From an uncultured Lachnospiraceae bacterium (GTDB lineage Bacteria > Bacillota > Clostridia > Lachnospirales > Lachnospiraceae), in NCBI GenBank assembly GCA_902782965.1, contig CACZPG010000238.1, forward strand, positions 1-19,660: a DNA stretch of 19,660 nt, in the 5' to 3' direction. Within the stretch, counting starts at the first letter, position 1; every line of letters begins with the position of its first letter. This document shows, piece after piece, positions 1 to 7,914 of the stretch. The notes under the pieces were generated by a model. That model worked only from the letters and a program-made list of their open reading frames with translations, was not told the origin of the DNA and made no database searches. The position numbers and the translations under genes are program-made.

Positions 1-539
1 CTGACCACTGTATCATGTGAAGAATACTGGTCTTCAAGAATTAACTTAGCATTATCTTTACCATAGGCTTTCATCAGAAAATCACACAGCCACTGGGGAG
101 TGGAATATCGTGTCTCCATTCTGCTTACCAGAAAGCTATCCAGTTTCCCTTCTGAATTAACCTCTGAAACTTTTCTCAGAACTGCATTGATATAACCGGA
201 TAACCCATCATAGCCATTTCTTCTGGCCAGTTCCACCGATTCCGATATTGCCGCTCTGTCAGGAACATTTTCCATATAACGAATCTGATATATTCCCATC
301 CTCAGTATGATTCTGATATCCGGTTTAATCCTCTTCTTTCCGGTGGAGAATTTATCAATCAGAAAATCCAGAGACAGCTTCCGTTCAGTTACGCCCTCAA
401 CAAGTCTTGTCAGAAAAGCTCTTTCTCTCTTATCAGAAAATTGCATCCTCCTAAGAGCATTATGGAGGATGTCATTTACAAATAAATCTTCATATTCAAT
501 TTTCTTAAGAATATCATAAGCAATATCTCTTGTATTCAA
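1..539 (-). CDS. rsmB: 16S rRNA (cytosine-967-C5)-methyltransferase RsmB, N-terminal part (runs off left edge)
   Basis: The minus-strand frame is open from 539 to the window edge, giving about 179 residues. It shows the N-terminal NusB-like RNA-binding domain of RsmB/Sun: NTRDIAYDILKKIE at the start, then AFLTRLVEGVTERKLSLD, ILRMGIYQIRYMENVPDRAA and the family hallmark GYINAVLRK, followed by RYSTPQWL at the entry to the linker. The SAM-binding methyltransferase domain with its catalytic cysteines lies outside the window. In the family the enzyme makes m5C967 in 16S rRNA. I chose the TTG at 539 as start: GGGAGAG (552-546) sits 6 nt upstream and the protein then begins where homologues begin; no ATG fits. 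It follows fmt by 82 nt, the usual def-fmt-rsmB order, so it is probably cotranscribed with fmt. The family is certain; the start is probable. Confidence 0.9.
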   Translation of the reverse strand, partial: MNTRDIAYDILKKIEYEDLFVNDILHNALRRMQFSDKRERAFLTRLVEGVTERKLSLDFLIDKFSTGKKRIKPDIRIILRMGIYQIRYMENVPDRAAISESVELARRNGYDGLSGYINAVLRKVSEVNSEGKLDSFLVSRMETRYSTPQWLCDFLMKAYGKDNAKLILEDQYSSHDTVV

Positions 540-588
540 ATCAATCTCTCCCGAAGGATTTATTTCTATAATTCTATACTTCTATATT

Positions 589-618
589 ATTATATTTATT
601 ATAAATAAAGTTTTACAA
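589..618 (-). promoter_or_regulatory. possible internal promoter for rsmB
   Basis: On the minus strand TTGTAA (618-613), an 18-nt spacer and TATAAT (594-589) lie between the fmt stop and the rsmB start. The predicted start point is near 582, about 43 nt upstream of the TTG codon. The gap is very AT-rich and a second TATAAT occurs at 603-598, so a chance match is quite possible. There is no terminator hairpin in the gap. Confidence 0.3.
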
Positions 619-621
619 ATA

Positions 622-1572
622 CTACTGAACCATCTGTCCTACGTTAACCTTGTATCCATTCAGAAAAGCAACGGTATCCATAGGCTTCTTACCTTCAGGC
701 TGAAGCTTCAATATCTTAAGACCTTTGTCAGCACATTTGATCACAAAGTATTTCTTAGTTACTTCTACTATTGTTCCAGGTGACTTAACTGTATTATCTT
801 CAGAATCATCGCCATCACTTAATTCCACTACATCAGCAGCAATGATCTTAAGTGTCTTTCCATCAAGCTCTGTATATGCACAGGGCCACGGATACATTGC
901 TCTTATAAGTCTTTCAAGTTCATCTGCAGACTTGCTGTAATCCAGTCTACCCATGGACTTATCCAGTTTGCCGGCATAGGTGCTTTCGGAATCGTTCTGC
1001 GGAATCCTCTTAGAATTACCGGAGGCTATATCTTCTATAGTTTTTACTATCAGTTCTGATCCGAGTTCTGAAAGTGCCTGAGTCAGAGTTTCTGTATTAT
1101 GCTTTCCAATCGGCAGGGAATCCTGGCTGATTATATCTCCGGTATCGAGACCTTTTGCCATGTACATGATAGTTATTCCGGTTTCTTCATCACCACTCAT
1201 TATACTGGCTTCTATCGGAGAGGCACCTCTGTATTTAGGAAGTAGAGATGCATGAATATTAACACATCCATACTTCGGAATATTCAGAACTTCTTCTGAA
1301 AGAATCTGACCATAAGCAGCAACAACAACCAAATCAGGATTTAATTCCCTGAGCTGATCTACCGACTCTTTATCTCTGAGTTTTTCCGGCTGATAAACGG
1401 ACAGTCCCAGTTCTGTAGCAGCAACCTTTACATCCGATGGAAGAAATTTCTTACCCCTTCCCTTCTGTCGGTCAGGCTGGGTATATACCCCGACAACTTC
1501 ATGTCCTGCTTCAAATATTTTCACAAGAGGTTTTACCGCAAATTCCGGCGTACCCATATAAACTATTCTCAT
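622..1572 (-). CDS. fmt: methionyl-tRNA formyltransferase
   Basis: This 316-residue protein formylates initiator Met-tRNA with 10-formyl-tetrahydrofolate in the cytoplasm. Visible signs are the N-terminal MRIVYMGTPEFAV Rossmann start, NIHASLLPKYRGASPI (residues 105-120) with the family's catalytic Asn105 and His107, and GLDTGDI around Asp143; the C-terminal OB-like domain follows. Length is normal for Fmt. An upstream in-frame ATG at 1602 would add ten residues, but the ATG at 1572 has AAAGGTGA six nt upstream and matches the family start exactly, so I use 1572. It lies 57 nt after def, the classic def-fmt pairing in which Def later removes the formyl group that Fmt adds. Nothing is broken or unusual. 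Confidence 0.97.
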   Translation of the reverse strand: MRIVYMGTPEFAVKPLVKIFEAGHEVVGVYTQPDRQKGRGKKFLPSDVKVAATELGLSVYQPEKLRDKESVDQLRELNPDLVVVAAYGQILSEEVLNIPKYGCVNIHASLLPKYRGASPIEASIMSGDEETGITIMYMAKGLDTGDIISQDSLPIGKHNTETLTQALSELGSELIVKTIEDIASGNSKRIPQNDSESTYAGKLDKSMGRLDYSKSADELERLIRAMYPWPCAYTELDGKTLKIIAADVVELSDGDDSEDNTVKSPGTIVEVTKKYFVIKCADKGLKILKLQPEGKKPMDTVAFLNGYKVNVGQMVQ

Positions 1573-1629
1573 ATATATCACCTTTTTACATTTACATATC
1601 AAATAACGAAGACCTAATATATAGCGCGA

Positions 1630-2142
1630 TTATTCACCTTCGTAATATTCATCATCGTCATCATATTCTTCCTGCTGAACAGGTTCCACTTTATAGAGTC
1701 CATCTATCGCAAGATCTTTATAAAGAACTCCATCCAGATGATCCAGCTCATGACAGATTGCTCTTGCAAGAAGCTCTTCCCCCTCTACAGTAATCTCATT
1801 CATATCTCTATCGAGAGCCTTGCATACAACATGATTAGGTCTGGTAACATCTCCCTGAAGTCCCGGAAGACTGAGACATCCTTCCGGCCCGGTCTGTTCG
1901 CCATCTTCCTCAACAATTACAGGATTGATAAGTGTAAGAGGATTTCCATCCTGCACATCAATTACTACAATTCTCCTGAGGACACCAACCTGCGGAGCAG
2001 CAAGACCTACTCCATTGGCCTCGTACATTGTATCGAACATATCGTCTATCAAAGTGCTGAGTCTTTCTGTCATCTTATCGACAGGCTTACACTTCTTTCT
2101 TAAAACATCATCTCCGTCAACTCTGATATTTCTAATTGCCAT
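1630..2142 (-). CDS. def: peptide deformylase
   Basis: This 170-residue metalloenzyme removes the N-formyl group from nascent proteins. All three family motifs are intact: GVGLAAPQ (44-51), EGCLSLPG (87-94, metal ligand Cys89) and HELDHLDG (131-138, ligands His131 and His135 and catalytic Glu132). The spacing fits type-1 deformylases of clostridia. The start is supported by GGAGAGGTG four nt upstream of the ATG. The last 15 or so residues form a highly acidic, tyrosine-containing tail (EEYDDDDEYYEGE) beyond the catalytic core; such tails vary between species and its role is unknown. It lies between priA (65 nt upstream) and fmt (57 nt downstream) and is very probably in their operon. Confidence 0.97.
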   Translation of the reverse strand: MAIRNIRVDGDDVLRKKCKPVDKMTERLSTLIDDMFDTMYEANGVGLAAPQVGVLRRIVVIDVQDGNPLTLINPVIVEEDGEQTGPEGCLSLPGLQGDVTRPNHVVCKALDRDMNEITVEGEELLARAICHELDHLDGVLYKDLAIDGLYKVEPVQQEEYDDDDEYYEGE

Positions 2143-2207
2143 ATTTCACCTCTCCATTTAAAAATCACTATCAATTAACCAACCAATTTTTTCTATCAGA
2201 AAATACC

Positions 2208-4259
2208 TTACAGAATCCTCATCGGGTTAAAATCATATTGTATCTCTAACACCGTCTTATCGCTGACACTCTGTTGGAACTCAGAGAAATGTCTGTCACA
2301 TTTCTCAGTTATTTCCGTCAGATTATCACCGGACTCATCTTTAAGATATATTACCTTCCTGTATATATTGTTTATCCTATATATGGAGGCCTGAGCCGGA
2401 CCGGTAACATTACCGATCAGTTCCTGACCACGAATAAATTCCGCCATATTTCCGGCTAATCTGTCCAGGACCTTCTCATCATCCGAGCTGATGACAATTG
2501 CAAGCAGCTTTACAACCGGAGGATAATTCAGAAGCTTTCTGTAGGACATTTCATATTCATAGAAGTTCTTATAATCCTGAGTCTTTGCACATTCAATTGC
2601 ATAATGATCAGGCTGATAAGTCTGTATCACAACGCTTCCCGGAAGGTCAGCGCGTCCGGCACGACCTGCCGCCTGGACCAGAAGATCAAAGGTCCTTTCA
2701 GAGGATTCAAAATCAGAATCAAAAAGACTCAGATCTGCAAGGATATTTCCTACAACAGTCACCTTAGGAAAATCATGTCCCTTTACAATCATCTGGGTTC
2801 CAATCAGACAATCTGCCTCATGTTCCCTGAATCTGCGTATAATATCTCCATGAGCCCCCTTCTTCATCGTTGTATCACGATCCATTCGAAGAGTCTTTAT
2901 CTCCGGGAACAGCTTCCCTACTTCCTGCTCAAGCTTCTCTGTTCCGGTTCCGTATCCACCTATCATTCTGGATTTGCAGGATGGACATCCTTCCGGCATT
3001 GTTGTCTTATAGCCGCAGTAGTGACACATCAGAAGAGATTTTCCATGAAGTGAAAGTGATACATCACAATTAGGACATTTTATAACTTCTCCGCAGCTTC
3101 TACAGGATACAAATGAATTATAACCTCTTCGGTTTATGAAGAGCATAGCCTGTTCACCACGGCTGAAGGCCTGTGACAGATCATTATAAAGCTCCTCCGA
3201 GATAATACTTCTATTACCTTTCTTAAGTTCCTCACGAAGATCAACTATCTTCGTTTCAGGAAGAACCGCATTTCCAACTCTGTCAGTGAGGCTGTACAGC
3301 TTATATTCTCCTGTTTCAGCTTTATAGAAGCTTTCTATCGACGGAGTAGCCGAACCAAGTATAACCTTGGCTCCCTCTATACGAGCTCTTTCTATAGCCA
3401 CTTCTCTGGCATGATACTTGGGAGTCATTTCACTCTTATAGGAAATGTCATGCTCTTCATCTATTATTATAAGACCAAGATTAGGAAACGGAGCAAATAG
3501 CGCTGAACGAGGGCCTATCATAATATGGGTCTTGCCTTCTCTGGCCTTGATGAATTCCCTATATTTCTCACCTTTGCTGAGCTGAGAATTCAGTATTGCT
3601 ATCGAATCCTGAAAATAGCTGCTGAAACGTGCAACCGTCTGATACGTAAGTGCTATCTCAGGAACCAGTACGATAACATCCTTCCCTCTCTTAATGACCT
3701 CCTCGGCCATACGGATATATACTTCAGTCTTCCCACTTCCTGTCACTCCATGAAGGAGATAGGTGTCCTTAGTACAAGCTTCCGGAGAATTATTAGTATC
3801 CATATCGAGATCACAAATGAAGTCATCTACAATTTCCTGCTGTGCCGTCTCAAGTTCTTCTATAGGTCTGAACTCCGGTATCAGATCTCGGGTGTCAACG
3901 CGCCCTTTCTGTTCCCTTATCTTCTCCTTAACCGGCATCACGGTTTTCAAAGCACTGATCATGGTGCAGCCATAGGTCTTCTTCATCCACCTGGCAAGTT
4001 TTATCAGCTTACTTTCAATACTAAGCGCATTTTCGGATACCGCTTTAATATCTTTAATCTTATCAACATCCCAGTTAGGTTCATCAGCCAGATCTATAAC
4101 ATAACCGTTTCTTACCCTGTTTCCGTTGCCAAAGGGAACCTTTACCACAGTTCCTATCTGAACCTTATCCATTATGGATTCGGGAATTCTATATCTGAAA
4201 GGTCTATCTACACCTTCATGCGAAATATCGATTATTATATCCGCATATTTTATCGACAT
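2208..4259 (-). CDS. priA: primosomal replication restart helicase PriA
   Basis: This 683-residue superfamily-2 helicase restarts stalled replication forks. In order it shows the N-terminal fork-binding region (about 1-110), the Walker A motif GVTGSGKT (171-178), the DEEH box (267-270), LGSATPS (301-307), eight zinc-binding cysteines in four CxxC pairs (386/389, 395/398, 412/415, 425/428), a GTQMIVKGHDFPKV segment (487-500) and QAAGRAGR (529-536). It ends with the family's NPMRIL. It is somewhat shorter than E. coli PriA, but no motif is missing. The ATG at 4259 has GGAGG six nt upstream, inside the 3' end of murE; the two genes overlap by 44 nt in different frames, suggesting translational coupling. 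The following def gene starts 65 nt downstream. Confidence 0.97.
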   Translation of the reverse strand: MSIKYADIIIDISHEGVDRPFRYRIPESIMDKVQIGTVVKVPFGNGNRVRNGYVIDLADEPNWDVDKIKDIKAVSENALSIESKLIKLARWMKKTYGCTMISALKTVMPVKEKIREQKGRVDTRDLIPEFRPIEELETAQQEIVDDFICDLDMDTNNSPEACTKDTYLLHGVTGSGKTEVYIRMAEEVIKRGKDVIVLVPEIALTYQTVARFSSYFQDSIAILNSQLSKGEKYREFIKAREGKTHIMIGPRSALFAPFPNLGLIIIDEEHDISYKSEMTPKYHAREVAIERARIEGAKVILGSATPSIESFYKAETGEYKLYSLTDRVGNAVLPETKIVDLREELKKGNRSIISEELYNDLSQAFSRGEQAMLFINRRGYNSFVSCRSCGEVIKCPNCDVSLSLHGKSLLMCHYCGYKTTMPEGCPSCKSRMIGGYGTGTEKLEQEVGKLFPEIKTLRMDRDTTMKKGAHGDIIRRFREHEADCLIGTQMIVKGHDFPKVTVVGNILADLSLFDSDFESSERTFDLLVQAAGRAGRADLPGSVVIQTYQPDHYAIECAKTQDYKNFYEYEMSYRKLLNYPPVVKLLAIVISSDDEKVLDRLAGNMAEFIRGQELIGNVTGPAQASIYRINNIYRKVIYLKDESGDNLTEITEKCDRHFSEFQQSVSDKTVLEIQYDFNPMRIL

Positions 4260-5772
4260 CCTCTTCCTCCAAAATCTCTTTTATAAGATCTCTTTCGTCC
4301 ATATGATGTTTCTTGCCATTGATTTCCTGATAATCTTCATGCCCTTTTCCGGCAAGGATTATTACATCGCCTTCACGCGCATTCATAATGGCAAATCTTA
4401 TAGCTTCCTTACGATCGATAATGTCTATATATTTTCCATCAGTTTTCTCTATTCCAACCTTAATGTCGTCCAGAATAGCCTGCGGTTCTTCATTTCTTGG
4501 ATTATCACTTGTAATGATAGAAAAATCCGACAGTCTTCCCGAGACCTCGCCCATTTCATAACGGCGTGACTTGGCTCTGTTTCCGCCACAGCCGAAAAGA
4601 GTTACCAGTCTCGTAGGATTATATTCTCTGATTGCATTAAGAAGTGATTCCAATGCCATTCCATTATGTGCATAATCTATCATAAGGGTAAATTTATCAG
4701 AAATAGGAATCATTTCTACTCGACCTCTGACTCTTATTTCCGAAAGAATTCTCTTGATCTCATCGAAGCTTACGCCCATGCAATCTGCCACTACAAGAGC
4801 CGCAAGAGAATTGTGAATGCTGAACTCTCCGGGAAGAGCTACACGAATAGTTCCTTCAAGAGTGCCATCTATATCGAATTCAATACCCATGATACCGTCT
4901 TCAATAAACAATCTGTGTCCGGTAGCAATATAATCAGAATCCTCATTCTTACCAAAGGTGATAGGATAAGCTGTGCTTCCTTCCATCATATACTGCGCTT
5001 CAGGATCATCCAGGTTGTAAATTCCCTTCTTTGCCAGAGAGAACAGTTTCTTCTTACACTCTTTATAATTCTCATAACTGTCATGTTCATTAGGTCCTAT
5101 ATGATCCGGAGAAAGATTAGTAAATATTCCGTAATCGAAATCCACTCCTGCGACTCTGTCAAGCATGAGGCCCTGAGACGAAACTTCCATTACTACACAC
5201 TCTACTCCGTTATCAACCATATCCTTCATGGTTTTATGGATCAGGATAGATTCCGGAGTTGTATTAGCTGCAGGAATACTCTTCTTACCATCATACATTT
5301 CGATTGTGCCGATAAGTCCTGTCTTCATGCCGGCCAGCTCGAGCATATCCTTAACCATATATGAGGTAGTGGTCTTCCCCTTCGTACCTGTAATGCCGAT
5401 AACGGTCATTTTCTTAGAAGGCTCGCCATAGAAACGGCTGCTGACTATTCCCATGGCATATCTCACGTTGTCAACATGAAGAATAGTTACATTCTCACTT
5501 TCGAATTCTGCGAATTCGCCGTTCACTGTAACGTCATCCTGAAGTATTGCCCCCAGCTTACTCTCCTGCTTCTGTGTAATGATTACGGAAACATCTTTCC
5601 TGATAACCTCAGGAATGAAATATGCACCATCCACTGTCGCACCGGGAATCGCAAAATAAAGCATTCCCTCAGATGCTTTCCTTGAATCATTAGTTATATC
5701 AGAAACCTCGGTATCTATGCTACCGCATATCAATTCATAATCTAAATCTTTAATCAGACTTTGAAGATTCAT
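4216..5772 (-). CDS. murE: UDP-N-acetylmuramoyl-L-alanyl-D-glutamate ligase, probably meso-diaminopimelate-adding (MurE)
   Basis: This 518-residue cytoplasmic Mur ligase adds the third amino acid of the peptidoglycan stem peptide using ATP. It shows the substrate-binding N-domain (about 1-115), the ATP loop GTKGKTT (129-135), EVSSQGL (196-202), IDYAHN (365-370), the GCGGNR turn (394-399) and KGHEDYQ (476-482). DNPRNEEP (423-430) carries the DNPR signature that in known MurE enzymes reads meso-diaminopimelate, so a DAP-type wall is inferred. The C-terminus extends about 15 residues past the usual end and overlaps priA by 44 nt. IDYAHNGMAL differs from the more usual DYAHTPDAL, so this may be a lineage-specific MurE subtype; a second murE elsewhere cannot be excluded. 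An AGGAGG site lies 6-7 nt before the start. A terminator separates it from rpoZ. Confidence 0.93.
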   Translation of the reverse strand: MNLQSLIKDLDYELICGSIDTEVSDITNDSRKASEGMLYFAIPGATVDGAYFIPEVIRKDVSVIITQKQESKLGAILQDDVTVNGEFAEFESENVTILHVDNVRYAMGIVSSRFYGEPSKKMTVIGITGTKGKTTTSYMVKDMLELAGMKTGLIGTIEMYDGKKSIPAANTTPESILIHKTMKDMVDNGVECVVMEVSSQGLMLDRVAGVDFDYGIFTNLSPDHIGPNEHDSYENYKECKKKLFSLAKKGIYNLDDPEAQYMMEGSTAYPITFGKNEDSDYIATGHRLFIEDGIMGIEFDIDGTLEGTIRVALPGEFSIHNSLAALVVADCMGVSFDEIKRILSEIRVRGRVEMIPISDKFTLMIDYAHNGMALESLLNAIREYNPTRLVTLFGCGGNRAKSRRYEMGEVSGRLSDFSIITSDNPRNEEPQAILDDIKVGIEKTDGKYIDIIDRKEAIRFAIMNAREGDVIILAGKGHEDYQEINGKKHHMDERDLIKEILEEEDVDKICGYNNRYFA

Positions 5773-5822
5773 GTAATCCCTCCTGCTTAAATGAGTCTTA
5801 AAGACCCTCTCCTAAGAATATT

Positions 5823-5860
5823 AAAAAACGAAATAAAGCGAACAGAAGTCTGTCCGCTTT
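5823..5860 (-). terminator. intrinsic terminator after rpoZ
   Basis: The inverted repeat 5835-5845 / 5850-5860 forms an 11-bp stem (one G-U pair on the minus-strand RNA) with a 4-nt loop. On the minus strand it is followed, after six nt, by six T (5828-5823). It begins 11 nt after the rpoZ stop. The gap before the T run makes it a moderate rather than ideal terminator, so some read-through into murE is possible. Confidence 0.65.
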
Positions 5861-5871
5861 TCACGGATGAA

Positions 5872-6108
5872 TTACTCATCATCTCCCAATATTCTTATCT
5901 TACTTTCATATAATTCCTCGACAGCAATTGAAAGCGGTTTTGTTCCGGCCGGAAGATCAACCAGCGGCTCATCGCCTGCAATTATCTGTCTTGCTCTTTT
6001 AGCTGTTGCAAGAACTATTGAGTAACGGCTCTTAACTACAGGATGCTCTCCAGGTTCTACACCTTCATTTGCTATTCCCATCAGATCACTGTATGACGGA
6101 TGTATCAT
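5872..6108 (-). CDS. rpoZ: DNA-directed RNA polymerase omega subunit
   Basis: This 78-residue protein is the small omega subunit, which helps fold and hold the beta-prime subunit in RNA polymerase. The diagnostic stretch is KSRYSIVLATAKRARQI (about 26-42), matching the conserved R-Y-x-L-V-x-x-x-A-K-R-A-R-Q-I/L core, followed by KPLSIAVEELYESKI, which fits the family's C-terminal KPVxxAxxEI segment. Length is typical of Firmicutes. AGGAGG lies just upstream of the ATG. It sits 86 nt downstream of gmk, as in most Firmicutes and Proteobacteria, and is closely followed by a terminator, so yicC-gmk-rpoZ look like one unit. Confidence 0.95.
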   Translation of the reverse strand: MIHPSYSDLMGIANEGVEPGEHPVVKSRYSIVLATAKRARQIIAGDEPLVDLPAGTKPLSIAVEELYESKIRILGDDE

Positions 6109-6194
6109 GATTATTCCTCCTGATATTATTATTCTATATTTAGATTCCTTACCCGAAGGTTCGGAATGTCAATAGCACCTTATGACAATATTCC

Positions 6195-6821
6195 TTATAC
6201 TGTCTTACTGTAATCCTCCAGTTCCTTCTTGATATCTATAAGGAACTGTGTATTATTCTCTTTCTTACACTCTTCGCTGACAACAATTGAATTGACAGCA
6301 TCTACACAGGTATCCAGATCATCATTTACAACAATGAATTCATAGGCTTCCATGGACTCTGCCTCTTCAGCCGCTCTGGCGATTCTCTTGGCAATCACAT
6401 CAGGAGTCTCTGTTCCTCTGGAGGAAAGTCTCTCATGAAGTGTCTTGATATCCTTAGTGGTTATAAATATGAGTATCGCATTAGGATACTGTGATTTGAT
6501 ATTCATGGCACCCTGAACTTCAATCTCTAGTATAACGTTCTTGCCAGCTGCAATCTCTTCCTCAACGAACTTTCTCGGTGTTCCGTAGAAATTGTCCACA
6601 TACTGAGCCCATTCAATGAGACCGTTGTAATCTATAAGTGTTCTGAATTCATCAACTGTTTTGAAATAGTATTCTCTGCCATCTACCTCTCCTTCTCTTG
6701 GAGCTCTGGTAGTAGCTGATATAGACAGACTGTAATTATACTTCTCCAGAAGTTTTTTTACAACTGTTCCTTTTCCCGCTCCGGAAAAGCCGGAGATTAC
6801 GATAAGACGTCCCTTCTCCAT
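6195..6821 (-). CDS. gmk: guanylate kinase
   Basis: This 208-residue enzyme phosphorylates GMP to GDP with ATP in the cytoplasm. The P-loop GFSGAGKGT (11-19) opens the protein; SISATTRAPREGEVDGREYYF (split as SISATTRAPRE at 33-43 and GREYYF at 48-53) gives the GMP-binding Ser, Arg and Tyr residues, and Glu70 and Tyr79 fit the rest of the GMP site. LEIEVQGA (98-105) and SRGTET (134-139) belong to the core and lid. Length is standard. It lies 34 nt downstream of yicC and 86 nt upstream of rpoZ. In many Firmicutes the small regulator remA lies between yicC and gmk; there is no room for it here. Confidence 0.97.
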   Translation of the reverse strand: MEKGRLIVISGFSGAGKGTVVKKLLEKYNYSLSISATTRAPREGEVDGREYYFKTVDEFRTLIDYNGLIEWAQYVDNFYGTPRKFVEEEIAAGKNVILEIEVQGAMNIKSQYPNAILIFITTKDIKTLHERLSSRGTETPDVIAKRIARAAEEAESMEAYEFIVVNDDLDTCVDAVNSIVVSEECKKENNTQFLIDIKKELEDYSKTV

Positions 6822-6855
6822 ATCATCACCCTTTCTTATTCACGGTATCAAAAAT

Positions 6856-7776
6856 CTATTCAATATTCTGAACCTGTTCTCTGACTTTCTCAATACAGGT
6901 TTTCATATCTATTCCAATATCTGTCACTGCAAGCGTATCCGACTTAGACAATGTTGTATTGGCTTCTCTGTTCATCTCCTGAACAATGAAGTCAAGTCTT
7001 CTACCTATAGAAGAATTCTTGTCAGAGGAAGCTTCGCCTCCCTCAGCAGAACCATCATCTTCACCCAGCATTTCTCTTACGGCTGCTATATGACTGTGAA
7101 GTCTGACAAGTTCTTCATCAACAGCAACCTTATCAGAATAAATAGTAACTTCCTGAACGATACGGGAATCATCAATATCCGTGGTTTCAAGTAGTTTCTC
7201 AACCTTCTCAGTAAGCTTGGTCCTGAATTCCTCAATCATCTTAGGTGCCAGCTCATCCACCTGACAGGTAAGCTTCTCAAGCTCTCCCATCTTGTCAATG
7301 ATATCTGCAGAAAGCCTTTTACCTTCAGCAGCACGAGACTCCTTGAACTGTCTGGCAGCCTCATCGAAAACCTTCTCGATTACTTCGTATTCAGTATCTT
7401 CAACGAAATAATCCTCTTCAACTGTTAATACATCGGGAAATCTGGCAACAACCGTCGGTTTATATTCTTCCTCAAGTCCGAAATCCTTCTCAATAGTCTT
7501 GAAATGATTCATATACTGTTCAAGGACTTCCTTATCATACTTTACAGTATAGCCTGAGGATTTAAGACTGTTATAAGTAACAAATATGTCTATCTTGCCT
7601 CGCTCTGCATAAAGCTTAAGTCTCTTTCTGAGTTCCGGTTCAAATCTGCTGATTATTCTCGGAAGCTTTATGCTGACATCACAGTATCTGTGATTAACTG
7701 ATTTAATCTCTATTATTATACGTCTGAACTCGTCCGAATATTCACTCCGGCCGAACCCTGTCATGCTATATACCAT
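6856..7776 (-). CDS. yicC: YicC/YloC-family endoribonuclease
   Basis: This 306-residue protein belongs to the YicC family, shown in E. coli and B. subtilis to cleave RNA. The N-terminal domain starts with the invariant SMTGFGRSE (4-12) and EIKSVNHRYCDVSIKLPR (23-40). The C-terminal DUF1732 part carries GRRLDFIVQEMNREANT (258-274), LSKS and the closing TCIEKVREQVQNIE. Between the two, residues about 237-256 form a Gly/Ser/Asp/Glu-rich stretch that is longer than the short linker I know from E. coli YicC and looks like a disordered insertion. GAGGAAG lies seven nt before the ATG. It is the first gene of yicC-gmk-rpoZ and has its own promoter candidate upstream. Confidence 0.95.
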   Translation of the reverse strand: MVYSMTGFGRSEYSDEFRRIIIEIKSVNHRYCDVSIKLPRIISRFEPELRKRLKLYAERGKIDIFVTYNSLKSSGYTVKYDKEVLEQYMNHFKTIEKDFGLEEEYKPTVVARFPDVLTVEEDYFVEDTEYEVIEKVFDEAARQFKESRAAEGKRLSADIIDKMGELEKLTCQVDELAPKMIEEFRTKLTEKVEKLLETTDIDDSRIVQEVTIYSDKVAVDEELVRLHSHIAAVREMLGEDDGSAEGGEASSDKNSSIGRRLDFIVQEMNREANTTLSKSDTLAVTDIGIDMKTCIEKVREQVQNIE

Positions 7777-7803
7777 CTGATTACTTCCTCATTTTTTATT
7801 GTC

Positions 7804-7854
7804 AAAAAAGTAACACGGAATATTATTCTCTGTTTTTGAACATATTCCGTGTTA
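7804..7854 (-). terminator. intrinsic terminator after the CoA-transferase gene
   Basis: A perfect 13-bp inverted repeat (7811-7823 / 7842-7854) encloses an 18-nt loop. On the minus strand it is followed within one nt by six T (7809-7804). It lies about 60 nt after the CoA-transferase stop codon. The promoter candidate at 7882-7854 touches the first-transcribed arm, so a transcript starting there would lack half of the stem. Confidence 0.85.
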
Positions 7855-7882
7855 TTATACTTTAATCCTGATTATTTTTCAA
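7854..7882 (-). promoter_or_regulatory. sigma-70-type promoter for yicC-gmk-rpoZ
   Basis: On the minus strand TTGAAA (7882-7877), a 17-nt spacer and a perfect TATAAT (7859-7854) give a near-consensus housekeeping promoter. The predicted start point, near 7847, lies inside the first-transcribed arm of the preceding terminator. The yicC start codon is about 70 nt downstream. Confidence 0.7.
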
Positions 7883-7914
7883 GTGTACAAATTGATTGTA
7901 CTATCACTCTCCTG

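Noticed and set aside
1573..1602. Upstream ATG that would extend Fmt by ten residues
   Set aside because: It has no ribosome site, and the ATG at 1572 has one at ideal spacing and gives the family's usual N-terminus.
3525..5364. Long plus-strand open frames opposite priA and murE (for example 3525-4286 and 4666-5364)
   Set aside because: They lie antisense to clear, motif-complete genes, have no recognisable family sequence and no convincing ribosome sites; they arise from the codon use of the minus-strand genes.
6144..6167. Small hairpin CCGAA-GG-TTCGG between gmk and rpoZ
   Set aside because: The loop is too tight, the stem short, and no T run follows on either strand; not a terminator.
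6167..6172. Perfect TTGACA on the minus strand between gmk and rpoZ
   Set aside because: No reasonable -10 box occurs 16-18 nt downstream, so it was not called a promoter.
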